Shown here: piece by piece, positions 57,129 to 64,000 of the stretch | How positions within the stretch are numbered: position 1 is the stretch's first letter | How the letters are laid out: each line of letters starts with the position of its first letter | NCBI GenBank assembly: GCA_951813535.1 | Contig: OX638345.1 | Span: 2,043,158-2,107,157 of the forward strand | DNA from: an uncultured Dehalococcoidia bacterium | Lineage (GTDB): Bacteria > Chloroflexota > Dehalococcoidia > Lucifugimonadales > UBA3495 | Reading direction: 5' to 3' | Length of the DNA: 64,000 nucleotides | Translations under genes and position numbers: made by a program | The notes under the pieces: generated by a model | What the model was told of the DNA's origin: nothing | Databases searched by the model: none | The model's input: the letters and a program-made list of their open reading frames with translations, nothing else

Positions 57129-57536
57129 TTACTGGTAAACCATCCACTCCAGCAGGTTGTTATCCGGATCCCGGGCGTATAGGCTCACCGCCGGCAGCAC
57201 GCCCCGCTGGCGCGCGCCTTTCCGGGGACCCGGGCCCCGTATGACGTCAACTCCCGCGTCCGAGAGCATTTTCTGGCACTCCTCAACTGTACCGTCCCAG
57301 ACGAAACAGATGTCGGTGCAGCCGGGTACCGCCGTCGGTCCTCGGTAGTCCGCCATGTGTCCTTCGGGATGCACGTTGATCTTGGAGTCTCCGACCTGAA
57401 TGGAGAAGATGTTGGCGGTGCCGGCGCGCCACGCCTCTTCGTCATTGATGGCAAATCCCAGCTTCTTGTAGAACGCCATCAGCTGTTTCGCGTCAGCCGT
57501 GGGCATGGCGATGTGATCGATGCCTACCGTGGTCAC
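57129..57536 (-). CDS. VOC family protein (glyoxalase/dioxygenase fold), copy A
   Basis: 135 residues, two beta-alpha-beta-beta-beta modules. GIDHIAMPT carries the first metal His; FYKKLGF, INVHPEGH and CFVWDG lie in the middle; the last metal Glu is in DPDNNLLEWMVY. Start GTG at 57536 with GAGGAGG at 8 bases; a longer frame begins inside the copy B region. By hand alignment it is about 74% identical to copy B over 135 residues. Metal-dependent ring-opening, isomerase or resistance activity possible; unknown. Confidence 0.85.
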   Translation of the reverse strand: MTTVGIDHIAMPTADAKQLMAFYKKLGFAINDEEAWRAGTANIFSIQVGDSKINVHPEGHMADYRGPTAVPGCTDICFVWDGTVEECQKMLSDAGVDVIRGPGPRKGARQRGVLPAVSLYARDPDNNLLEWMVYQ

Positions 57537-57559
57537 GTTGGGTTCCTCCTCAATCAGTC

Positions 57560-57967
57560 CTATTTGTAAATCATCCATTCCAGCAGGTTGCCGTCCGGGT
57601 CTCGGGCGTACAGGCTCAGCGACGGCGCCGCGCCCCGCCGCCGAGCGCCCTTGCGCGGCACCGGCCCCTGCACCACATCCACCTCAGCCTCTGCCAGCAT
57701 CTCCTGGCAAGCTTCCACTGTGCCGTCCCACACGAAACACATGTCCATGCAGCCCGGCACTGCGGTCGGCCCGCGCAGGTTTGCCATGTACCGCTCCGGG
57801 TGCACGTTTATCTTCGAATCCCCGATCTGGATCGAGAAGATATTCGCCGTCCCGGCCCGCCATTCGGCCTCGTCGTTGATCTCGAAGCCCAGCTTCTTGT
57901 AGAACGCGATGAGTCGCTCGGCGTTCGTCGTGGGCATCGCAACGTGGTCAATGCTCACCGTTGCCAT
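57560..57967 (-). CDS. VOC family protein, copy B
   Basis: 135 residues, same layout: SIDHVAMPT, FYKKLGFEIND, INVHPERY, CFVWDGTVE and DPDGNLLEWMIY. Metal-binding residues are conserved in both copies. ATG at 57967 with GGAGGAA upstream; its stop lies 23 bases before the copy A start, so one mRNA. Different residues cluster at 29-35, 55-60 and 105-120, around the pocket entrance, so the copies may have different ligands. Confidence 0.87.
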   Translation of the reverse strand: MATVSIDHVAMPTTNAERLIAFYKKLGFEINDEAEWRAGTANIFSIQIGDSKINVHPERYMANLRGPTAVPGCMDMCFVWDGTVEACQEMLAEAEVDVVQGPVPRKGARRRGAAPSLSLYARDPDGNLLEWMIYK

Positions 57968-58017
57968 TCGTAGTTCCTCCGTTTGAATGCGCCTCGGCCG
58001 TAGGCTGATAGAGTCGT

Positions 58018-58866
58018 TCAGTTCGCGGCGGCCTGTGCCTGGCCGGCCGAAGCCCGTCGCAGGAACTCCAGGATGATCCGCTGCGTCTCGCCGGCCGCCT
58101 CGTTGGTCATGAGCCCGTGTTCCGCTCCGGCGATTACATGCAACTCCGCCCCGGCGATTCCCGCGGCCAGGCTGCGGCCGCACTCAACCGGTATCCGGCT
58201 GTCCGCGTCCCCGTGGACCACCAGCGTCGGCATCCTCAGTTCGCCCAGCCTGGACTCCAGGGAGTCTCCAATGTCCAGATACGCCTGCTGCGTCGCGGCA
58301 ATCCCGTCGATGCGGGCCAGGTTCTCCGCCGCGATCCGCGCAAACCGCTCCGGATCATCCGCGGCCATCTGCGGAAACCGGTCCGACAGCGCTTGCTCTA
58401 CCGCCGCCGATCTGCCCACCTCCGCGATCCGTTCCTTCAGCTGACGTAGCTCCTGTCGCCGCACTTCCCGTTGGGCTTCTTCCGAGTAACTCATGGTGTT
58501 GATGAGGATCAACGTATCCGTGAGCTCCGGATAATCCAACCCAAATCGCGTCGCGATCGGGCCGCCGGCCGACGATCCCAGGATGTGGGCTTTGCTGATG
58601 CCGAGGTGTCCCAGCAACTCGCGTAGGTCCCGGGCGCAGTTGGCCATGTCGTACCCGTCGGCCGACGTGTTGGACTCCCCGCACGCCCTGCGGTCGTAGA
58701 ACACGCAACGGTACCGTTCGGACAATGCTTCCGCCTGCCGGTTGACGGTATCACGCGCTCCGTCTCCGCCTCCCAAACCCCCGTGTATCAGCGCCAGCGC
58801 CGGCGCGGTTTCGGCCCCGAACACTTCGTAGTGCATTTGGTATCCGTTGATGTCAGCAAAAGCCAT
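58018..58866 (-). CDS. Alpha/beta hydrolase
   Basis: 282 residues. Oxyanion loop IHGGLGGG, nucleophile in LGSSAGGPI (GxSxG), acid D in HGDADSRIP, base His in GAEHGLMTN. N-terminal MAFADINGYQMHYEVFG is similar in pattern to the hydrolase at 36286 (MPYADINGTQMFY), so the two are likely distant paralogs. Substrate unknown. Same strand as the VOC pair with 51 bases between, so possibly one unit. Confidence 0.9.
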   Translation of the reverse strand: MAFADINGYQMHYEVFGAETAPALALIHGGLGGGDGARDTVNRQAEALSERYRCVFYDRRACGESNTSADGYDMANCARDLRELLGHLGISKAHILGSSAGGPIATRFGLDYPELTDTLILINTMSYSEEAQREVRRQELRQLKERIAEVGRSAAVEQALSDRFPQMAADDPERFARIAAENLARIDGIAATQQAYLDIGDSLESRLGELRMPTLVVHGDADSRIPVECGRSLAAGIAGAELHVIAGAEHGLMTNEAAGETQRIILEFLRRASAGQAQAAAN

Positions 58867-59298
58867 GGTTCGTCCCTCGGATGTGGTCTGGGTTGCGGCT
58901 CACTATAGCCGCCGACCCGTGGCGTCGCAAGGCAGACTGTGCAGGGCCCGGCGGCGCAACGCGGCATCGCGGCGGCTGAAATTGTGCGGTTTTGGTTCGG
59001 GCCAACCAGCCAGCGTGGCCGGGTTGGCGGGTTGAGCAATGCCCAATCTTGGGAGTTCTCGCTCGGCCTAGCCTGGGTCCCCGTGGCAATCCTTTGTGCC
59101 GCGTGTTTCGCGACACGGAGAACCGTCGCTTCGAACAGACCACTTCAATCGCAATCGGCCTGCTGGTAACCATCGCGCACGGCGCTTTGTTGTGGTACAA
59201 GCGGCTTCCCTGACGGTGTCTTGATGGTTTATGAGGTGTATGGTAGTCGCCGGCATCCCGCTCCCCCTATGCTAAAATTCAATGTGGCACAACTCGCC
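58867..59298. other. Gene-free interval between hydrolase and cysteine desulfurase
   Basis: 432 bp between divergent genes. Short open frames here show no protein-like pattern. Apart from the extended -10 at 59270-59278 I see no tRNA, hairpin or repeat. Confidence 0.6.
59270..59278 (+). promoter_or_regulatory. Extended -10 promoter of the cysteine desulfurase gene
   Basis: TGCTAAAAT, 20 bases before the ATG at 59299; no clear ribosome site in the short leader. Confidence 0.45.
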
Positions 59299-60495
59299 AT
59301 GACGACACAAAACCACATCTACTTCGATCACGCCGGCACCACGCCCATGGACCAACGTGTCCTCGAGGCGATGCTGCCCTATTTCACGCAGTTGTACGGC
59401 AATGCCTCCAGCGTCCACACCGTGGGGCAGGAGGCGCGCTACGCCCTGGATGCCGCCCGCGAGCGCGTCGCCCGCGTTCTCAACTGCCGGAACCGCGAGG
59501 TGGTTTTCACCAGCGGCGGCACCGAATCGGACAACGCCGCCATTCGCGGGGCGGCCTACGCTCTGGAAGAGACCGGACGCCACGTCATCACCGCGGCCGC
59601 CGAGCACCACGCCGTACTCCACGCTTGCCAGATGCTGGAAAACCGCGGCTGGGAAGTCACCTACCTGCCGGTGGACGATTACGGCCGGGTGGATCCGCAG
59701 CAGGTTGCCAACGCGGTCACCCCCGAAACCGCTCTCGTTTCCATAATGTACGCGAACAACGAGATCGGCACCATCAATCCCATTCCGGAAATATCCGCCG
59801 CGGTCAAGGGGCGCGCCCAGGAACTCAGCCGAACCATCGTCATGCACACTGACGCCGTGCAGGCGGCCGGCTTTCTGGACCTCGATGTTCGTCGTCTCGG
59901 CGTGGACATGATGAGCCTGTCGGGGCATAAATTCTACGGGCCCAAAGGCGTGGGCGTGCTCTTCCTGCGCCGGGGCGTTCCGTATCTCCCTCTGATCACC
60001 GGCGGCGGCCAGGAACGCGAGCGGCGTTCCGGCACCGAAAACGTGGCCGGCATCGTCGGACTGTCCGTGGCCCTCGAGTTGGCGGATAACCAGCGAGACG
60101 AAGTCGGCGCGCAGTGCGCTGCCCTGCGTGACCGCATCATCGCGGAGGTCAATCGTCTCATCCCCGACGCCATCCTGAACGGCCATCCCAGCGACCGGTT
60201 GCCCAACAACGTCAACTTTTCCTTCGACGGTGTGGAAGGCGAATCGATCCTGCTCGGGTTGGACCTCCAGGGCATCGCCGCCAGCAGCGGCAGCGCCTGC
60301 AGCAGCGGCTCTCTGGAACCGTCCCACGTATTGCTGGCCCTGGGGCAAACCGCCGATACCGCCCGGGGCTCGCTCCGCGTCACCCTGGGCAAGCATAACA
60401 CCGACGCCGAGGTGGATCGCCTGCTGTCTGTTCTCAACCAACTCATTGGCGATTTGCGCCAACTGCCTACTTTGACCGGAACCGGCGATGACTAG
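59299..60495 (+). CDS. Cysteine desulfurase (NifS/IscS family)
   Basis: 398 residues. PLP Lys in [12 protein letters not shown], substrate part GGTESDN, cofactor His in AAEHHAVLH, and the sulfur-accepting Cys in [10 protein letters not shown]. Removes sulfur from cysteine for Fe-S clusters and thiolated tRNA. The short active-site loop without a long insertion puts it in the group I (NifS/IscS) class. ATG at 59299 ([15 protein letters not shown]); the frame extends upstream past the promoter. No iscU or mnmA next to it. The stop overlaps the lipoprotein gene start by 8 bases. Confidence 0.93.
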   Translation: MTTQNHIYFDHAGTTPMDQRVLEAMLPYFTQLYGNASSVHTVGQEARYALDAARERVARVLNCRNREVVFTSGGTESDNAAIRGAAYALEETGRHVITAAAEHHAVLHACQMLENRGWEVTYLPVDDYGRVDPQQVANAVTPETALVSIMYANNEIGTINPIPEISAAVKGRAQELSRTIVMHTDAVQAAGFLDLDVRRLGVDMMSLSGHKFYGPKGVGVLFLRRGVPYLPLITGGGQERERRSGTENVAGIVGLSVALELADNQRDEVGAQCAALRDRIIAEVNRLIPDAILNGHPSDRLPNNVNFSFDGVEGESILLGLDLQGIAASSGSACSSGSLEPSHVLLALGQTADTARGSLRVTLGKHNTDAEVDRLLSVLNQLIGDLRQLPTLTGTGDD

Positions 60496-61147
60496 TCTCT
60501 GCGGTCGCGTGTTCGCCCGGCGGGCTGCGCCGGTTTTCCTGATGGTGCTGTTAGTCACGGTTGCCGTTCTGGCCTGCTCGTCCCAGTCCCCAAACATCGG
60601 GAAGTACTATAAGGGCCGGATTCTTCACGTCAGCGTCGCGGCATTGGAGCGCACCGACGAATTGCGGTGGACGACGTCAACCCGCTTTCCCGCTCAGGGT
60701 ACCGTCGACGAACCCCTCTACAGGCTTGCCCCGCAATCCGACGAAAACGAGCTCATCTTGCTGCGCGTGAAAGTTGAAAACCACACCGCCACCAGCGCCA
60801 TCGTCAACGTCAACCGCGATTCGGCGCAGTTGCGCGACTTCTTTCAGGGCAAGTACGCCCCCGTCAACGTCGGCGCTCTGGCGCAGGACGCGGAGGTCCC
60901 CGAAAGGCCGTCGGACCGTTGCAACGTACCGGTGAATCCCGAAACGCCATCCGAGTGCGTTCGATTCCTCTGGAACGCCACCTACGAGGAACAACAGCCC
61001 GACGGTCAGATCAAAATAGTCCAGCGTGCCCAGCAACTGCCTCGTGGAACCGGACTGGACGGCTGGATGGTCTTCGAAGTCCCCCGGGACACAGAGTTCC
61101 GCTCTTTTCGTTGGGGCGCCGGCGACACCGTCATCATCGATTTTTAA
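60488..61147 (+). CDS. Putative lipoprotein, unknown function
   Basis: 219 residues. Signal peptide ([20 protein letters not shown]) with lipobox LAC and Cys30. The rest is a beta-rich domain: [32 protein letters not shown], reminiscent of DUF4352-type immunoglobulin-like lipoproteins, and an ending [28 protein letters not shown] typical of that fold. Two further Cys ([13 protein letters not shown]) may form a disulfide. ATG overlaps the desulfurase stop. Function not known. Confidence 0.82.
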   Translation: MTSLCGRVFARRAAPVFLMVLLVTVAVLACSSQSPNIGKYYKGRILHVSVAALERTDELRWTTSTRFPAQGTVDEPLYRLAPQSDENELILLRVKVENHTATSAIVNVNRDSAQLRDFFQGKYAPVNVGALAQDAEVPERPSDRCNVPVNPETPSECVRFLWNATYEEQQPDGQIKIVQRAQQLPRGTGLDGWMVFEVPRDTEFRSFRWGAGDTVIIDF

Positions 61148-61247
61148 TCACCGTTGGCGCTGACGGTCAACGAGAAACAGCCCGGATTTCGCGGATGAGC
61201 CACCCTGGCCGATCTGCGGCAGCAGCGCTCCGGTCGGCGTCCCCGGC

Positions 61248-61856
61248 ATGAACCGACCCGCCCGTACCGTTGCCGTACCCGTCGGTCGGCGCGTATTCCA
61301 CCTGGTGGCCGCCAGTTGCACGACGCTGTTGGCCCTCGCGATCCCGGAGCAGCCCTATATGACCCTCGTCGGTGGCGGCGCTCTGCTCGCGCTGGCGCTG
61401 GACGTCGGTCGCCAACGCGCCGGGTTCGTCAACCGGGCCTACGTCGGGATATTCGGCTCCATCCTGAAACCGTCGGAATCCACCGATATAACCGGCGCCA
61501 CCTATCTGCTGATCGCGATCTTCTTCGCGTTCTACTTCTTCGGAATCGAGGTGGCGCTGCCGGTGTTGATGTTCGTCGCCGTCGGAGACCCGGCGGCCGC
61601 CCTGATTGGCGCTCGTTGTCCCGGCTTGCGTGTTTGGGGCAAATCGCCCGCAGGTATCCTCGCTTTCGTCGCCGCTTCCATGGCCGTGTGGGCTGTCCTG
61701 GTGGCGGCGGGATACGGCGCGTGGTCGTGGGCCGTGGTGATCACCGCGATCGTGGCCGCTGCCGTGGAATTTACGCCATTCCCGTTGGATGACAACCTGA
61801 CGGTGCCGCTGATCGCCGGCGGGTTTATGGTGCTGGCGCGTGCTGTTGGGTTATAA
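61248..61856 (+). CDS. Polyprenol/phytol/diacylglycerol kinase-like membrane protein (SEC59/VTE5 type)
   Basis: 202 residues, about six membrane spans. N-terminal RRVFHLVAASCTTLL is the family RKxxH-like start, with VGDPAAALIGARCP, the charged loop WGKSPAGILAF and EFTPFPLDDNLTVPLIAG typical of the CTP-dependent dolichol/phytol kinase family. Phosphorylates a lipid alcohol using a nucleoside triphosphate; substrate unknown. Stand-alone; no carotenoid or tocopherol genes near. Confidence 0.82.
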   Translation: MNRPARTVAVPVGRRVFHLVAASCTTLLALAIPEQPYMTLVGGGALLALALDVGRQRAGFVNRAYVGIFGSILKPSESTDITGATYLLIAIFFAFYFFGIEVALPVLMFVAVGDPAAALIGARCPGLRVWGKSPAGILAFVAASMAVWAVLVAAGYGAWSWAVVITAIVAAAVEFTPFPLDDNLTVPLIAGGFMVLARAVGL

Positions 61857-61868
61857 CCCGACGCCGAG

Positions 61869-63218
61869 CTAGGGAACGGCCCCGTCGTACTCGACGACCT
61901 CCGCCCGCTGGCGCTGGAAGTTTAGGTAAGACGCCTTCGACATCGCCGGGCGGAACGACGTGGTTACTCGCCGGGCCCCTTCGGCGTTGTCGGCCAGCAG
62001 ATCAATCACCGACATCGCCATGATCTTCGCCGGATTGACCACCGCCTGCTGATAGTCCGTGATCAGGTACTCCAGGCTGTGCCCTGGCCCTTCCGCTCCA
62101 GCGGTGTACGGGTGAATGGACGGGATGATATGGCTCAGGTCACCCATGTCGGTGGACCCGCCCCGGTTTCTCGTGGGCGGCATCATCAAAACGCGGTTTT
62201 CCTGCAGCAGCTTCTGCGCGTTTCCTCGGAACGTGTCCATGAGCTGCTGGTCATGCCGCATGGGCAGGTACCCTGGAATGTTGGTGATCGACACCGACGC
62301 TCCCACCGCCAGCGCTCCCGACCGGAAGCACCGATCCACGATGTCCGAATATCGCACCACGGCTTCCGGCGTGCCCGACCTCACGCGCCATTCCAGCCGC
62401 ACGTCCGACGGCACGGAGTTCACGGCTTGCCCGCCGTACGTCATGATGCCGTGGATCCGGACGGTATCCGCCTCCCGGTAGAGCTCCCGGTTGGCGTTGA
62501 TCGCCTGCAGCGCGAAGTTGGCCGCATTCAGGGCATTGATACCCAGGTGCGGCGACGACCCCGCATGGGCCGCCCGTCCGATGAAACGCACGTACTTGAC
62601 CACGTGCCCGTTGCTGGTGCCGCCCATGGCGAACGAGTGTGATCCCATGTCGCTGGCGGTGTGGCACATCATTGCGATATCGACGTCGTCGAATTCGCCC
62701 AGCTTGATGAGCTCCTGTTTTCCGCCCATGAATTCGATCTTGCCGGTCTCGCGCAAATCCAGCCGGCGCGCCACCTCGATGAATTCTTCGGCCGGCACCG
62801 CGAACGGCACGATCTCCCCGTTCAACTCGGGCAACACTTCGGGCGCGGACAGTCCCATCACCGCCCCCAGCATCATGCCGATCTGGCAGTGGTGTCCGCA
62901 GGCATGGGCCGCGTTGGTGGTTTCGGCCGCAAAGGGATGGCCGTCCACGATCAGGCTGTCCAGCTCACCGATGATCGCCACGCGCGGGCCGGGTCCCGCC
63001 CCGCCTTTCAAGGTTCCCTTGAGCCCGGTCAACGCCAGTCCCGCTCGGAATTGCACTCCAAGCTTGGCAAACTGTTCGGCCACGACCCGGGCCGTCCGAT
63101 ATTCGCTGTATCCCGGTTCCGGGTGTTCCAGGATGTCTTTTGCCACCGCGATCAAATCGTCGCTGTGCCGGTCGATTGCGGCGCATGCCGCCTGCTTCAG
63201 TTCTTCACGCGTGGCCAT
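61869..63218 (-). CDS. M20 family amidohydrolase (AbgB/HipO-like), complete copy
   Basis: 449 residues. N-terminal ATREELKQAACAAIDRH; metal ligands in HACGHHCQIGM and PAEEF; an inserted dimerisation domain with VRFIGRAAHAGSSPHLGINALNAA; C-terminal motif STDMGDLSHIIPSIHPY with the last His ligand. Cleaves N-acyl or aminobenzoyl amino acids. A homologue follows at 63311; the two are tandem paralogs. Confidence 0.9.
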   Translation of the reverse strand: MATREELKQAACAAIDRHSDDLIAVAKDILEHPEPGYSEYRTARVVAEQFAKLGVQFRAGLALTGLKGTLKGGAGPGPRVAIIGELDSLIVDGHPFAAETTNAAHACGHHCQIGMMLGAVMGLSAPEVLPELNGEIVPFAVPAEEFIEVARRLDLRETGKIEFMGGKQELIKLGEFDDVDIAMMCHTASDMGSHSFAMGGTSNGHVVKYVRFIGRAAHAGSSPHLGINALNAANFALQAINANRELYREADTVRIHGIMTYGGQAVNSVPSDVRLEWRVRSGTPEAVVRYSDIVDRCFRSGALAVGASVSITNIPGYLPMRHDQQLMDTFRGNAQKLLQENRVLMMPPTRNRGGSTDMGDLSHIIPSIHPYTAGAEGPGHSLEYLITDYQQAVVNPAKIMAMSVIDLLADNAEGARRVTTSFRPAMSKASYLNFQRQRAEVVEYDGAVP

Positions 63219-63310
63219 TCAGTTCGTTCCGTTTTGAGAAGGTGATGCTCCGCTGCCGGTTAACGGTTCGGGCGCTCTGACGCCCTCTTCCGCCGCCCCG
63301 CCCGCGCTCG

Positions 63311-64000
63311 TCATCCCTCGGTGTAAGTTTCTTCCGCCGCCAGGCTCCGCATGAATTGCACGTATTCGCGCGACGTCATGTCCGCCCGATGGTTGGCCAC
63401 AACCTGGTTGGCCTCTTTTGCTCCATCCGCCATCAGGTCGATCACCGTCGATGCCATTGCCTTGGCTCCGGTAACCACGGCCATCTGGTAGTCCTGGATC
63501 ACGTAGTCCGCGCCGTGGCCGATGCCGGTGGCACCGCCCACGTAGGGATGCAGCACCGGCATCAGCGCGCTCACGTCGCCCATGTCGGTGCTTCCGGTCC
63601 TGTGCTCCGTCCGCCCTATGTTCTCGGCGCCCACCAGTTTCTCGGCGTTGGCGCGGAAAATCGCCTGCATCCGGTCGTCCTGCAGCATCGGCAGGTATCC
63701 CGGGATGGTCTGGATATTTACGGTGGCCCCCATCGCCATGGCCCCGGCGCGCAGGGCCCGGTCAACCTTGCGATTGGCGTCCTTGATGGCATCCAGTGTC
63801 TTGCCGCGCACGAACGTCTCCATCCGCACGTCCGCCGGCACCGCGCTCACCGCTTCGCCGCCCTTGGTGATGATGGGATGCACGCGAACCGTGTCGGTGT
63901 CCACGAATGTCTCGCGGTTGAAATGTATCGCGGACATCGCCAGCGTTGCCGCATTCAGCGCGTTGATCCCCAGGTGCGGCGACCCGCCGGCGTGGGCTCC
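63311..64000 (-). CDS. M20 family amidohydrolase, second copy (5' cut by window edge)
   Basis: The frame is open to base 64000, so the start and the first metal motif lie outside. The visible 229 residues start in the dimerisation domain (GAHAGGSPHLGINALNAA, ending with STDMGDVSALMPVLHPYVGG). The visible part matches the complete copy at 61869 in order and motif, so a gene duplication is likely. Its stop is 92 bases upstream (minus direction) of the next gene's start. Confidence 0.88.
   Translation of the reverse strand, partial: GAHAGGSPHLGINALNAATLAMSAIHFNRETFVDTDTVRVHPIITKGGEAVSAVPADVRMETFVRGKTLDAIKDANRKVDRALRAGAMAMGATVNIQTIPGYLPMLQDDRMQAIFRANAEKLVGAENIGRTEHRTGSTDMGDVSALMPVLHPYVGGATGIGHGADYVIQDYQMAVVTGAKAMASTVIDLMADGAKEANQVVANHRADMTSREYVQFMRSLAAEETYTEG

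Noticed and set aside
58939-59213. Short plus-strand frames between the hydrolase and cysteine desulfurase
   Set aside because: No ribosome site and no pattern.

Overview
This window looks like a chromosomal segment of a high-GC member of the Chloroflexota, most likely a Dehalococcoidia/SAR202-type lineage. That placement is an inference. It rests on the mix of genes (CoA-transferase family III, FMN-dependent 2-hydroxyacid oxidase, ThDP decarboxylases, thiolase/DUF35, HpcH/HpaI aldolase, M20 amidohydrolases), on the Val-Glu-rich spacer behind the lipobox of the peptide-binding lipoprotein, and on the short palindromic repeats between genes. No rRNA, tRNA or CRISPR array was recognised, and coding density is high.

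Layout. 1-5.3 kb: the end of an AAA/VWA metallochelatase gene, glycyl-tRNA synthetase, biotin ligase and two SDR genes. 5.2-8.3 kb is an accessory patch: a two-gene AAA ATPase/DUF4276 unit that is visibly less GC-rich than its surroundings, then a complete ISAs1-type insertion sequence (7076-8308) with 18-bp inverted repeats and a perfect 10-bp target duplication. 8.36-14.6 kb: a histidine operon hisZ-hisG-(zinc phospholipase C-like)-hisD-hisC-hisB. 14.8-23.6 kb: a small orphan gene, enoyl-CoA hydratase, NfeD protease plus SPFH protein, MeaB GTPase, an SDR, and a single reading frame joining cysteinyl-tRNA synthetase to a family 2 glycosyltransferase. 23.6-30.8 kb: a double-domain CaiB/BaiF CoA-transferase, a small membrane protein, an FAD oxidoreductase, FmdB- and DUF971-type small proteins, a ThDP enzyme, and a stand-alone HEPN (Swt1-type) protein.

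30.9-34.4 kb: a three-gene 2-oxoacid:ferredoxin oxidoreductase operon (gamma-delta fusion, alpha, beta). 34.5-47.4 kb: an orphan DNA-binding-like protein, an FMN 2-hydroxyacid oxidase, hydrolases, TenA, a PIG-L deacetylase, a hotdog protein coupled to a TPR protein, GNAT, M20 peptidase, RNase D, HpcH/HpaI aldolase, thiolase and DUF35. 47.5-51.7 kb: a mini-inverted-repeat element followed by an oligopeptide-type ABC importer (binding protein and two permeases, no ATPase here). 52.4-64 kb: an acyl-CoA ligase, a PII protein, an EVE-domain protein, a second ThDP decarboxylase, a tandem pair of VOC proteins, an alpha/beta hydrolase, cysteine desulfurase, a lipoprotein, a polyprenol-kinase-like membrane protein, and two tandem M20 amidohydrolases, the second cut by the window edge.

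The most notable items are the CysRS-glycosyltransferase fusion, the ATPase/DUF4276 dyad (a candidate anti-phage module beside an IS), the HEPN protein, the pairing of a HisZ-like protein with a long-form HisG, the CoA-transferase whose first half has lost its catalytic Asp, the SDR that has lost YxxxK, and three families of dispersed palindromic repeats. All functional statements come from reading the sequence; no database search was run.
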